A stretch of DNA of 64,000 bases from Ciona savignyi (Eukaryota > Chordata > Ascidiacea > Phlebobranchia > Cionidae), in the NCBI GenBank assembly GCA_000149265.1, contig CH002858.1, positions 469,340 to 533,339 of the forward strand. The letters run 5' to 3'. Made by a program: the position numbers and the translations under genes. Shown here piece by piece: positions 10,601-23,100 of this stretch (position 1 is its first letter; every line of letters begins with the position of its first letter). The notes under the pieces are model-generated. The model saw nothing but the letters and a program-made list of their open reading frames with translations, did no database searches and had not been told where the DNA came from.

Positions 10601-12893
10601 TACAAGATTATAGCTATAGTTTATTGATCATATAAAAGGAAGCTATTGTAAAAAGTACACGGAGATTACCCACCTTGCCAGAAGACTTGATTCCTTTAAT
10701 TAAACTGTAAAAGACAACAATCCAAGCGACCATTAGTGAGAGAGCAAGATGAGAATTAACTTGGCCGTTGCTCGATGGGTAAATGTCATCCGCGAGACGA
10801 AGAGCATAGTTGCTAAACGACAAAAGTTAGTTTGATCATTCGTACATATCACAGACCAGCCCGTTGTATCATCGACTACACAGGCTATACTAATTTAACA
10901 AAAGAAAATCCCATTCGCCTTAAGATATGTCTAGTATAATTGCATTGCTCGAGAACACATGAGAATACCCAGGTATATAAGTTTATTTGAGTTTGTACCC
11001 CATGGCCAGTGACTCGACACCGTAATGAATGATCTATTCATGCAGACGGAAAAATTAAAATATCATTCAATCCTTTTTTCCTTACTTCCAGTATTCTTCG
11101 CTTGCGCTTGTTCCACGTTGAGCAAAAAAGGTTGGGCAGCCGAACGATGTTGCATTGCTTCCCAGCAATGTAGTCACGTTGGTAACATGATGCCTAGGAA
11201 CTATTAAACAAAATGAACAAATCAAAGTCTTTATAACATGCTTTTTTAATAACGGCAAATACCTTCTGCATAAACAGGACCTGAGCCCACAAAGTACTTT
11301 GAATTGCTCGAAATATATGAATTTGCAGCCGTTGTGTCGACTCCGGTAAAGTTCAGATTGCACACCTGCTCTGAATACGAAAAGAGAAAATACATTTAAT
11401 ATAAATAAACGAGGAAATCACATTGCGTGCTGTAACTTATACTTTGTACACACCATGTAGGAAGACTTACGGAAACTAAGACTGCATGTAGTTTGATTGT
11501 TCCACCAATTATTGCATGATTCCCAAGGCAAGTTGGATGTCAAAGATGAGAAGAAATAGAACACGGTGTACGCGATGATCACATTGTAGTAGATACCCAC
11601 AAAGGCACTGAGAACCACCATGCATATTCCAACACCTTGGAGTATTTCGGTATAAGTCGTATTTTTTAAACTCAATCGGTTTCGTTTACAGTAGGCCGCT
11701 TATGATTGAGTGATTTTCCAAATCAAATAACATGGTCAACCACTTACTAAAAATAATCGTCCGTAAATAAATCAACATATAATTTCCTATACAGCTAAAA
11801 AACAAGCCAAGGTATTATTTCGTAGCGTTTTTAGCGTTGATATTCAATCTTCTAATAATACTTAATGATCTTAATTAAAAGTTTTGCAATTAAAATATTT
11901 CAAACCTTTAAAGATCGGGTTAAATTTCCACACTGCAGTTGGTCCTAAACTTGAAAACTGTCCAAGTGCTACCTCCATGAAAAAGATCGGCAATCCAGCA
12001 AACACCAACATGATGATGTAAGGAATGAGAAATGCACCTGAAAAGTAGGAAAGAATAAACGATAAATAATATCACTAATTAAACACTGTACTTGGAATGC
12101 TAGCTATTTAAACTTGATATTTTTGCCATCTGTGCATTTAATATATTTTTTGCCACCAAGCTCATTTTTAAATTCACGCTTCGTCGTGACCAACACCCCC
12201 CGAAATGCTGGGTCTGGCTACGCCGTTACGTCATTGACAAACCAAGTGTAAATATGTAACAAGAAACCCGAACATTTCTGCTTGAATTAACATATAGCGT
12301 AGAGTCAAAAGGTTTTTTTACAAATATTCGCGGTAACACTTGCTAATTTCTATACAGACCCAGACTTATATACATGACGTGTTTGTAATAGCGCGGATGG
12401 GCTATATCACCAAGACGAAGCGTTAAACGAATTAATTATAGAAGTAAGAGAATTTAGCGAATAATAAAAAAAATAAATCGGAATGGTTACACTGGCCACT
12501 ATGCAATTTCAAATTAATGACGTAACGAATCCAAAGGTAGCGATCGAAAGTGAGCATTAAACAGTATAAGTTTATAATTTTTTTCATCACTGTTTACAAT
12601 AAAACTTGAACGCAATTAGTACTAATATCAGAACAATACACAGACCATGAAACTTTGTGAACACATGCATACCTCCTCCATTTTCAAAGGCCAGGTATGG
12701 AAACCTCCAGACGTTTCCTAATCCAACAGCATACCCGATGCAAGATAAAAGATAATCCGCTTTGTTGTCCCAGTTGCCGCGATCTTGATTTTCGTCTTTT
12801 TTCTGTTACATATGTACAATCGCACAGGTCAAAATATTTTAAATGATAAGAAAAATATTTTAGCGAACAGAGCAAAACGAGACTTACCCCCAT
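7675..12893 (-). CDS. SLC6A14-like: SLC6 Na+/Cl--dependent neutral amino-acid transporter, copy A
   Basis: A plasma-membrane symporter of the SLC6 family. Exons in transcript order: 12888-12893, 12673-12802, 11906-12037, 11471-11635, 11263-11370, 11086-11200, 10674-10812, 10451-10591, 10130-10358, 8758-9002, 8490-8699, 8133-8300, 7675-7857, giving about 656 residues. TM1 has [14 protein letters not shown] (residues about 25-38), the Na+ and substrate site, followed by ENGGG. TM6 has [36 protein letters not shown] and [16 protein letters not shown] most resemble vertebrate SLC6A14, though glycine transporters SLC6A5 and A9 are close relatives. Extracellular loop 2 has two cysteines and several N-glycosylation sequons. 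The start at 12893 matches the very short first exons of copies B and C; an in-frame ATG at 12953 could add 20 residues. Confidence 0.9.
8375..8440. repeat. Small intronic foldback repeat
   Basis: Copies of GTCCCTTAAT or close variants lie in both orientations within the intron between exons 11 and 12 of SLC6 copy A, so the segment can fold on itself. The arms are imperfect and it may be a tiny MITE relic. Confidence 0.4.
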
Positions 12894-13612
12894 CTCGGCG
12901 CGTTGTTTTAATGAGAACAAATCGGAGATTTCACCTGCAGACAACGCCCGCATTCACTGATGCATGCGACCGAGGGTAAAAACTACTATTCTCGATGAAA
13001 CATTAAAAAGGTTAAGTTCTGCATTTTCGAAACCAAGTAAAGCATGACGCTAACGGAATTTGTGGTTAACGAACAATCGCGACAACTCACTGGGAACGGA
13101 AAAAAGCGCTTTGCCATGAAAAACAAGAACCCGTATAAAACATTTGGTAACGGATGAGTTATTTTGGCCTATCTGCACACTTTTCTGCAGGGATTAATCG
13201 TACGTTTGGTGGACTATTCTGCCTTTTCCGAATTGACACAATATAGCCTATTGAATCAATGAAGATTATAAGTAAGACTTATCTTTTGCTTTAGCGACAT
13301 ACAATTAATTTGATAACCTAAAATTATTGTATTTACCAGCTACATGAGACTGATCAACGACTCCTGACATCTAATGTTATATTTATTCGACATATAAGGC
13401 AGCTAAGGTAGCTAGCTACAAAGAAGAAGAAAATGTACGTGAACTCATCATTTGCACACTGTAACTACAAACTTATCCAATGTTTGAAATATCCGAGTAC
13501 ACCGACAAGATTAATACGTATATTATATTTTTGACGATTGTCACCACATTAGAAATTATCCCTTTCAAATAAAAGTTTAATAATCAAACGACCAAGCGAA
13601 ACAAATTTTAGT
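12894..13612. other. Spacer between SLC6 copies A and B
   Basis: About 720 bases with no gene seen. It should contain the 5' UTR and promoter of copy A and the 3' UTR of copy B. I see no recognisable repeat. A weak AATAAA on the minus strand lies at 13382-13387. Confidence 0.5.
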
Positions 13613-16600
13613 TCAAAGTTTGGTTTGTCCCACATCGTCATCCTCGAAGGTCGGGTTGTCGGTACCATTTTGTCGGTCCTTGGCAATCTCTACTGCCTCT
13701 ACCGGTTCCTCCATGTCAGCATAACGGCTGCCACGAAATTGCTTGAGGTACGGACCCCAGTCAGACGCTGGTGATGATGCCTAGAAAATATTTTTATATC
13801 TTCTATGTTTCAAACAAAAACACAAAATATTACTTTAAGCGTTCAAGGTATACATGGCGTATGGAGTTTTAATTTTATGCAATCAAGTGTAGGAATATAT
13901 TTGGAGATTCTAACTAAAGACTACTATAGCTACTAAAGTAAGTTAGGTCGCTTTCTAGCAACATTGCCATATAATGATAGCCCAAATGCTATTAAATTGA
14001 GAGAAACAAGTTTTATTTAATTCTGCCAACGATTGACGCACCTTGTAGATACTCCACTTGTTCTTTGCCATGGCAACCACTGCGAATATGGGGATAACCA
14101 TGAGTGCTGAGGCAATAATCAGCCAACCTATCGTTGTGGCGAACGCCGGGAACGGTCGTTTGTCTGAGTATTTCATCGGTTCAAATGTTACGAGCGACCA
14201 CACCAAGATAGCCTGCAACGAGACATTGTAAGTAAATACTATTTTATTGGGGTATGAGTATCTCAGTTTTGACAGAAAAGTTACAAAATCATATATATAT
14301 AGCATTCGTTTAAAAAATAAAAATCTATTAAATGGGGTTCGACAGCAAACCCATAGCAGATCTCATAATGAATCCGAATACTTACAATTAGCAGCAATGG
14401 AGAGATAAAGAACCAGCAAGCTCTCCAGTAAAACCAGAACCACCAGTTTTTCTTGCCGATCATCATTTCAATGTCTTCTATGAAGCGATTTCCTCCATAA
14501 ATGTAACTAACCCCGAACAGTTCCATGACAGCTACGAAGAGCAAACCCCACCCAGCAGCGTAGTGATCGATCAAATCAACCCAGTAAATACCAGCCTAAA
14601 AGCAAATAAGTGATTTATTTTTCCAAGAGAACAAATTATGCAATTTTACTCACATCAGTGACGCAGACGAGGCCAAGGAGGAACATGATGACGGAAAGAA
14701 TTAACATCAGTTGCCAGCGTCTGTTGCGTAGCTGACGTGGAAAGGTGTCTATTATGGCGGTGCTCACAGTTTCCAGGATTGTAAACTGGCTATCCAAACC
14801 CAATGTGAAAAGCATAAGGAAAAACAGGATGGCCCATAATGGAGAGATTGGTAATTTGGCAATAGCTTCAGGGTATACCACGAACGCAAGACCAAAACCT
14901 GTGAAATTTGGCGTTTAAAATACAAATCTTATTATAATTATGACCTGGTTCACACAGACAGACGCCAGAGTGTCGGAGGACAAGTGTTTTTGCGAGTGTA
15001 TGTGTAGACCAGGTTTCAGACATAAACTTACTTGATTGTACAACTTCGTTGACTGGTTTCCCAAGTTTAAAAGCCATGTGCCCAAGCACTGTGAAAATAG
15101 CAAAGCCAGCAAACAATGATGTACAACAGTTCACGGAACACACAATAATCGCGTCATAAAAACAATTGTTCTTGAATTTATTGTAGGAGGAAAGTGCAAT
15201 GAGGCCTCCCCAAGCTGCACTGAGTGAGAAGAAAATCTGTGTCGCAGCGGCCTTCCATACCTAAAGAGAAACAGTTATTTAAATGTAGCATGTTATTTAC
15301 AATATGTGACTGATAGTCTTACGTTTGCATCCTTTAACTTCTCCAAGTTGGATTGGCTTCCAATGTAATACTGTACACCATCATAAGCACCTTCCAACGT
15401 GGCTCCTCGTATCAGTAGAATCAACAGGACGACATAAGGAAACAGAGCGGTGAAGTAGACCACCTGAAAAATTAAACATGAAACTATGATCAGAGACGAA
15501 AACTACATGACAAACCTTGCCAGAAGATTTAATTCCTCGGATCAAGCTGTAAAATACGACGATCCATGCAACAATAAGAGACAATGTTAAGTTTACATTC
15601 GGGCTACCAGTATACGCTGTGTCTATTCCAGGAGCCTGGTGGAGAGCGTATTGTCTGTAACACAATGCGGTTTAAATAAACTAAACAGAACAATAGCCCA
15701 GTTTAAACTTGACATGAATTTCTTACTTCCAGTATTCCTCGGTTGGACTCACGCCTCGTTTCCTTTCAAACTTCGCGCAACCCAACGTTGTTACGTTTCT
15801 TCCCAGTTGTGTTCCAATATCTTGCGCTACACTTTTAGGCACTAAATACAACACGTAGAACAAGGCATAAGTTTTAACAATTTCTAATTACATATCATTC
15901 ACATTTTTCGCATACCATTTGAATATGTTTGTACTGCAGAGTTATAAGTTAAGTTCGCTGTGAATTGCGAAATCCTGTTTGCATCGATCGTTGTGAGAGT
16001 AGAAACGTTAAGAAGGGGACAAACATCGGCTGGAACAAGAAGATTAAGTTACTTGACAACATTTTATTTTCTTGTTTGGATTGTTTTTAAACTTTTTCTT
16101 TGTAAATTGCACAGACACAAAACCAAAAAGCATATCAGGTCAACGCTAATTAATTTTGTTCCAAGTTTGATACTCCGGGTACTTAAAAACAGAATGGATC
16201 TGAACCCTGTCAACAAAAAATAAAATAAAACCGACCAAAGTCTTTGCTGCAGGAGGTTTGATTGTTCCACCAATTATCGCACGATTCCCAGGGCAAGTTG
16301 GATGTCAAAGATGAGAAGAAATAAAACACGGTGTACGCGATGATGACATTGTAGTAGATACCGACGTACGAGCTGAGTATTACCATGCATATTCCTACAC
16401 CTGCAAAATAAATTGTTAAAGTCAAAGACGCATTTGAAAATGGATTGAAATATAATAGCTACTAGATGGTGCCTTAGTTATGATTAAAAAACAGCTGTAC
16501 ATAGTAGCCTAAACGCGGGTATTAGAAAAGTAAAAAATAACGTTTAAAATACTTTCTTTATAATTTATTGTTTCTCAACCTGTGTCCCGCAATTGATTTT

Positions 16601-17777
16601 AAGGCCGTTGTTATGTATATATATGGTTGACACACTTTAGTTAATTTTGTAACATCACATTCCATTTACTACTGCTAGTAGAGTCTATATAATACACCAT
16701 AACTTGTGCATAGGCTCTAATGATAGAATGAATATGGGACAGTTTAAAACGTCAATATGATCGGACTATGAGATTCTGTCTTTTTACTCTTATTATATAG
16801 TTATTTAATATGTAATAATTAGAATTTTACAAATCTAAAATCAGTTTTCAATTTCAAAGCGCTTTATCATTACCATTAAATCTTCTTCTCATACTTGAAG
16901 AAAGTTAGGGAAATAAAGTTTTGCAAGTAAAATATTTCAAACCTTTAAAGATCGGGTTAAATTTCCACACTGCAGTTGGTCCTAAACTTGAAAACTGTCC
17001 AAGTGCTACCTCCATGAAAAAGATCGGCAATCCAGCAAACACCAACATGATGACGTAAGGAATGAGAAATGCACCTGAAAATTCGACAGTTATGATTAAG
17101 CTGGTACGTCATAAGGCCAGCTTGTCATTAAAGTCATATTGTTGCCATGGGCGTTTGCTCTAAATTACTTGTATATGCAACCCTAAACTTTGTCCACACA
17201 CATACCTCCTCCATTTTCAAAGGCCAGATATGGAAACCTCCAGACGTTTCCTAATCCAACAGCATACCCGATGCAAGATAAAAGATAATCCGCTTTGTTG
17301 TCCCAGTTGCCGCGATCCTGATTTTCGTCTTTTTTCTGCAACGATTGTGAATGACAAAACAGGTTGATGGGTTATATTGTGTGTATTATAAGCAGCTAGC
17401 TATAGTGTGCCATAAAAGCAAATTTTTTGTGGTGTTAACTTAATGCGCTGGATTTCAGCCTTTTAAGCCTGCGGCATCTCACCGAAGAAATTAGTTTGTG
17501 AAACCCTGGCGAACCCACGACAATTAAAGTTCATGCTAAATTGTCATTTCTATCAGAAATCTACGTACCTAATTAAATAATACAATTGACGGACGTGTTG
17601 CAGCCTATCTCGACACGCCTGAATAGTGCAAATAACACCCAGATCGAAACCACTGTCTTTATGTGTTTTTAAGTATCAACGCAGATAACGCGGGTTGATG
17701 TTAAAGCAACCGTGAATTGAATACAAAATAAATGCGAAACATGACACTACGTTTCATTTTGTACTTACTTCGCTCAT
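13613..17777 (-). CDS. SLC6A14-like: SLC6 Na+/Cl--dependent neutral amino-acid transporter, copy B
   Basis: Middle gene of the tandem array. Exons in transcript order: 17769-17777 (Met-Ser-Glu only), 17206-17335, 16943-17074, 16236-16400, 15916-16029, 15727-15841, 15516-15654, 15323-15463, 15032-15260, 14654-14898, 14386-14595, 14042-14212, 13613-13780, giving about 655 residues. Phases match copies A and C exon by exon. TM1, ENGGG, the TM6 SAAWGGL segment and [16 protein letters not shown] are present. The exon-4 donor is the unusual GTCGGT; phase agrees with the other copies, so I keep it. Exons 2 and 3 are nearly identical to copy A, including some flanking intron, while loop 2 (exons 5-6) is very different. 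Sequons NVS, NLT and NVT lie in loop 2. A TGA at 13613-13615 ends the protein. Confidence 0.9.
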
Positions 17778-19203
17778 GTTGTAGAAAGCTTTTCAAGAAA
17801 CCTGTACAGCTAGCTTGCTAAACTCTAAGCTACAACACCTCTGCAAAATAAAATTTTATATGAGCACTGCTTAATAAAGGACTTATTTCTAAGTCAAACG
17901 CTTCATAGGTCAACGCCCAAACTTTCAAAAATAATGTCGGTATTTCATTGCTGAGTGCTAGTGCGTGGTATGCTGCGTCGTATCTCACACCACGCTTTAC
18001 CCCTGCGGGTATAGATGGACTGATACGATTCAGATGAAAAATCGCCAAATACTACAAGCCTTCGGCGAGTTATCGAGGGCCCTTAACTTTTTCCCGTCTT
18101 AGCCCACTGAATCACTAAGTGGACGTCTCTATCGTCATACACTTATTATTATTTCTGCTCATTTCTTAACTCAACAGAGCGGGACACCCAAGAAAACACA
18201 ATAGCACTGCTTTACCAAATCTTTGCAAAATACTTTTCTACAACTCTTTATATGATATTGTCTCCTCTGCATATACTTCTGTTGCGTATTGCGAATTCCC
18301 GAATTGGATGTCTAGCTACAAAAACACTACCGCATTCACACTCGCCGGGAAAAAAGAAAACGTAAAATTCCGCTTGATTAAACCCAATAAACAAACCTGA
18401 GTAGTACCAATTCGCTTAACATTCTACAATAGTTATGTGCAACTTTTGTTACCACAGGACCCATTAGAAATCACCGGACAAGTAAAACTCCGTTGTTTAT
18501 ACTTTAAACGATCAACTACCGGTATAACTGTTCTAGCACCTGCGGTTTCCTTAAAACGCTAAGTTACTAAAGCATTTGAGGTATTCGGCATTGAAGTGTA
18601 CTACTTACTGTACAATGCAAAATGGAAATAGAGCGTTTTGGTCGAGGCGCCGGCCAATTTTTAACCAACACATCTTTGTATTCAATTTTGCTGTTTCTTT
18701 ACTTTAGAAGGTTTCAATCCAATGTTCTGTCACTTTAGTGCTGGGTTCACACAGAAAACGTCGAAAGCAAAGCGCACGCTTCGACGCTTTGCTTTTGGAG
18801 CAGTACTGTACAGACAGAAACAATAAATTTTTCGCCGGCGTGCTGGCGGTGCAGATGAAATGCAATGCGTTTTTTAAACTTGCGATGGTACTTCGTTTTA
18901 TATTTAATGAGTTACAATTGGAGCCTTTGTGTAGCAGTATTGAGTATACTCGTACACTTTTCTTTATTTACTAGTGTACCATAACGGTATATTAAACTAT
19001 ACAAAAAAACAGTATTAAAGAAATTCTAACTAAAAACCACTAATTTCCCAAACAAAAACTTGTTAACTCGTAGATTACGCGCGAGCTAAATATTATTAAT
19101 TACCCTCTGCTTGCACAAGTCACGAGCGTGGAAATTGCGCCTGCGACCTATAATGCGGACAAAAGCCCACTTTTAAAACTTAAAACTACGTCTTTTTCAC
19201 GTA

Positions 19204-19716
19204 CAGTAGAACCCCGATTACCTGACCACCTATGGGACCGTGATCAAGCGGTCGCGTTGGTGGGGTCGTCGTGTTAGTGAATTTTGATTTGCAGCAAGTT
19301 GTCGTCATATGCCGCTTAAACGTCTGCATTTTTACTAATTTTTTACCAAACGCCATTATTTTTTATCAGATACTGCACAATGAATTTAATGCTAAAGTTT
19401 ATCTTGTAGGATTTAGTTCTGTCTGCCACATTTTTTTGTGTGCGCTCATTTATTCTTATTGTTTTGATCATAAATAAAATTTAACCTTGTTATTTTGGTG
19501 AAAAGGGGAAATTATTTAGCATTTGGTCACTTAAGCGGAGTCAAATTTGAAGTTTTGGACCAAATTATGGCGGTCCTGGTCTGGAAACCGGGGTGGTCGC
19601 GTTATTGAAACAGAATACAATGCATTAGCATAGTAAATTATTTGGGACCGCACTAAAGTGGTCTTGATAGTGAGGTGGTCGTGTTATCGAGGTGGTCCCT
19701 AAGCGGGGTTCCACTG
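19204..19716. mobile_element. 513-bp MITE, pogo/Tigger-like, TA target duplication
   Basis: The ends are CAGTAGAACCCCG and, reverse-complemented, CAGTGGAACCCCG, flanked on both sides by TA. That arrangement is typical of the Tc1/mariner-pogo group. Internal motifs around GGACCACC and GACCACC recur in both orientations near the ends. There is no transposase, so it is non-autonomous. A related truncated copy lies at 39844-40160. Confidence 0.75.
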
Positions 19717-19975
19717 TATTTGTTATGAAACTATGTTGTTTTAGCAAATTGGAATGAAACAAAGACTGACTTTAATTGTATGCCAATGTTAAGTTACTGG
19801 TGCAAAGAACACATTTTAAAAAGGTGTATTGACTCATGCTATATTAGGATCGGTAACAGGATCATTGCTTAAGTTAAAACAAATTTATATGTGATTGGAG
19901 TTAAGCCATTGTTAGTCACGAGTTATTAAACTAAAATAATAAGTTTTAATTAAAGGTTATTGTTGCAGCAAAAGT

Positions 19976-19981
19976 TTTATT
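19976..19981 (-). terminator. Candidate polyadenylation signal of SLC6 copy C
   Basis: AATAAA on the minus strand, 164 bases beyond the copy C stop codon at 20145-20147. Positional support only. Confidence 0.35.
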
Positions 19982-20144
19982 ACACTTCCTCAGAACGTCG
20001 TTCAATAAAAGTTGCGCCTTAGAAATCCGATTTTAGAATCCGAGTTGTTAGAATCCGATTCAACAAGTCACTGGACCGTGAAATTGTACATTTTTCACGT
20101 ATTTTGAAAATTTGGCTAGTAAATAAAAAACAGTTAATGTATTT

Positions 20145-23100
20145 TTAAAGTTTCGTTTTTTCTTCCAATTCTTCTGCGAAGACCGGATTTTCTTCTCCTT
20201 TCATAACGTACTTTTCGACAGGCGGTGCGAATTTCGCAAGAGCTAACGCTTCAACGGGTTCCGACATGTTGGCATATCTTTGACCGCGAAATTTCTTCAG
20301 GTAAGGACCCCAGTCTGGTGCAGGATCCGAAGCCTGAAATGCCAGGCGTGAGTCACGAAAACTGCCTTTAGTCACTTGCTGGTTAGTTGTGTTTTTAGTC
20401 ACAGTACTTAAATGATGAACCTATTGAATTTAGTGAATTCAACCAAAATTGAAGAGACTATTTAATTATACACAACACACTGCAACAGCTCTGGTAACCA
20501 GACTTTCCCGACGCTTACCTGTGTGAGAACGCTACATTATATAACCGCGAAATTATAAAAAATCACCTATATTGCTCTTTCCAATTCACAGGGATAAACA
20601 TATATATCCTAACCGTACAATTAAAATTTTACATCACAATTATGCTTAGCTATGATGTATAATATAGAGAACAAGGAAGTTTGTTATGGCCGCAATTAAT
20701 TAAGTACATTTTGTTGATTTTTACCTTAAAAACATTTCCCCCTTTCTTTACAACTTCGTATATACCAAGTATTGGAATAAAGATCAATCCAACAGCAATG
20801 GAACACCATCCAAGCGCATTCGCCCAATCGGGGTATGGAACACCCGCGTACTCCGGCGGTGTCAACGTGGCAAGCGACCACACTAGAATAGCCTGGAATT
20901 TTAAATCAATTTTCGTGAACATGCCAAATTAGCCAAAGCGACTCACACATGTGTCCCAGGAAAAATGTTAATATTAATTAGAATTATTATCTACAGAAAT
21001 TAAAATGTGAAATCAGGGTTTCGGGCTGTACGATTGCACTATAGAATATCTCCGGTCTTTGTTTTTGGCGCGTAAGAGAAAGTGTATTATACAAAGAGAA
21101 GTGATATTATACAGGGGAATAGTAATCGAATATCTCACAATTAGCAGCAATGGGGAGATAAAGAACCAGCAAGCTCTCCAGTAAAACCAGAACCACCAGC
21201 TTTTCTTGCCGATCATCATTTCAATGTCTTCTATGAAGCGATTTCCTCCATAGATCCATGCGACCCCGATTAATTCCAGAACAGCGATTATAATTAAACC
21301 CCATCCAGCAGAATAATTATCAATCAAGTTTAACCAGTAAACACCAGCCTATGAAAAAAATTGGTTGATTCGAGAAAGCCGAAAATTGTTTAAAAAAATT
21401 AAGACTTACGTTTGTAACGTTCGGTAACCCAAGCAGAAACAGTACAGCAACCGTGGAGAGAGTCAATACGCTTCGCTTATTTCGCAGCTGAGCTGGAAAC
21501 ATGTCCGTAAATGCTGTTAAGATTGCCTCCACTCCAGTAAACTGACTATCTAAACCAAGCGTGAAGAGCATAAGGAAAAACAGGATCGACCAGAGAGGTG
21601 AAACTGGCAACTGAGCTATCGCTTCGGGGTAGGCAACAAAGGCAAGACTAAAACCTGTCAAAATGTTTAAGTTATTAATCTCATCCCAGTATTTAATTTA
21701 CTTTTATCGTGACCACAACAAGCTTACCTGATTTGACAACTTCATCAACGGGTTTACCCAGCGTGTGGGCCATGTGCCCAACCACTGTGAAAATAGCGAA
21801 ACCCGCGAATAGTGAAGTGATACAGTTTACGGAGCAAACTACAACTGAGTCAAAAAAACAATTGTTCTTGAACTTATTGTAGGAGGAAAGTGCAATGAGG
21901 CCTCCCCAAGCTGCACTAAGTGAAAAGAAAATCTGTGTCGCAGCGTCCTTCCATACCTAAAGGGAAACAGCGTTTTAAATGTAGCATGTTATTTACAATA
22001 AGTGACTGATAATTTTACGTTTGCATCCTTTAACTTCTCCAAGTTGGATTGGCTTCCAATGTAATACTGTACACCATCATAAGCACCTTCCAACGTGGCT
22101 CCTCGTATCAGCAGAATCAACAGGACGGCATAGGGAAACAAAGCGGTGAAGTAGACCACCTGTCATTCACAACAAAACAAAGTAATCTCCTGCCCTACAG
22201 CACGTTTAAGCGCTAACAAAACAGCTCAAGCATGACAGTCAAACAGGGTCGACTTACCTTTCCGGATGATTTAATGCCACGTATCATGCTGAAGTAAACA
22301 ACTATCCAAGCGAGAAGGAGACACAGCGTTAATGACGTAATAACAGTTCCAGTTTCGTCGATGTTTGCGGATCTTTGGAGCGCATAGTTCCTGCAACGAA
22401 CCGTGCAATCAAAGCATGAAGAAACAAATCTAGCACAATCTTACTCCCAAAATTCTTCACTTGGGTTTGTCCCTCTGGTTTTGGTGATGTCTATGCAAAT
22501 GCTGGCAACTGGTACACCAAGGTCGGTTGCAATTTGTGTTGCATTGCTCACGGTAGCTGAAACGTCACAATCCGTCATAAGAACTTTTAACCGTTAATAT
22601 TAACTCTAAAGATTAGACAATTTTGTGGGAATATGGGCGTAAGCTTCTAAATACGAAATGCGTTAAATTAGAGAAGTTTGATAATCTTATTTCAAAACTC
22701 TATAAATATGACTATGGTGCGGTGTAACGCATAGTCTGAATGACATAGCAAATAATTTCAGTTCCTTAACGTTTATTACCATTTTACTGACGAAAGAGGT
22801 CCACAGAAGGGTGGCCACCACCAATGTCATATAACTGCACCAGTAGATTACCACACATGGGTTACTTACTTCCCGGGTAGATGAAACTTGTTATATTAAG
22901 AGTAGGAAAACTTTGATTTCTTGCTTGTTCCTCAGTTAAACTAAGCGTACATCTTTCGACTGTAAAAAAAACATTGACATTACATTTCAGATGCACTTAC
23001 AAAAGTATTCAGTTTTAGTTACAACGGTTATTATCAAAACTGGTATAATGTCAAACACATAAAAAATGTAGCAAATTTTCCTAATATTTCTTGACTGTAA

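Larger units (their letters stand above)
17778..20144. other. Spacer between SLC6 copies B and C
   Basis: About 2.4 kb with no supported gene. It contains the MITE at 19204-19716 and a small inverted repeat around 18761-18797 (11-base arms). The part just above 17777 should hold the copy B promoter. Confidence 0.5.
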
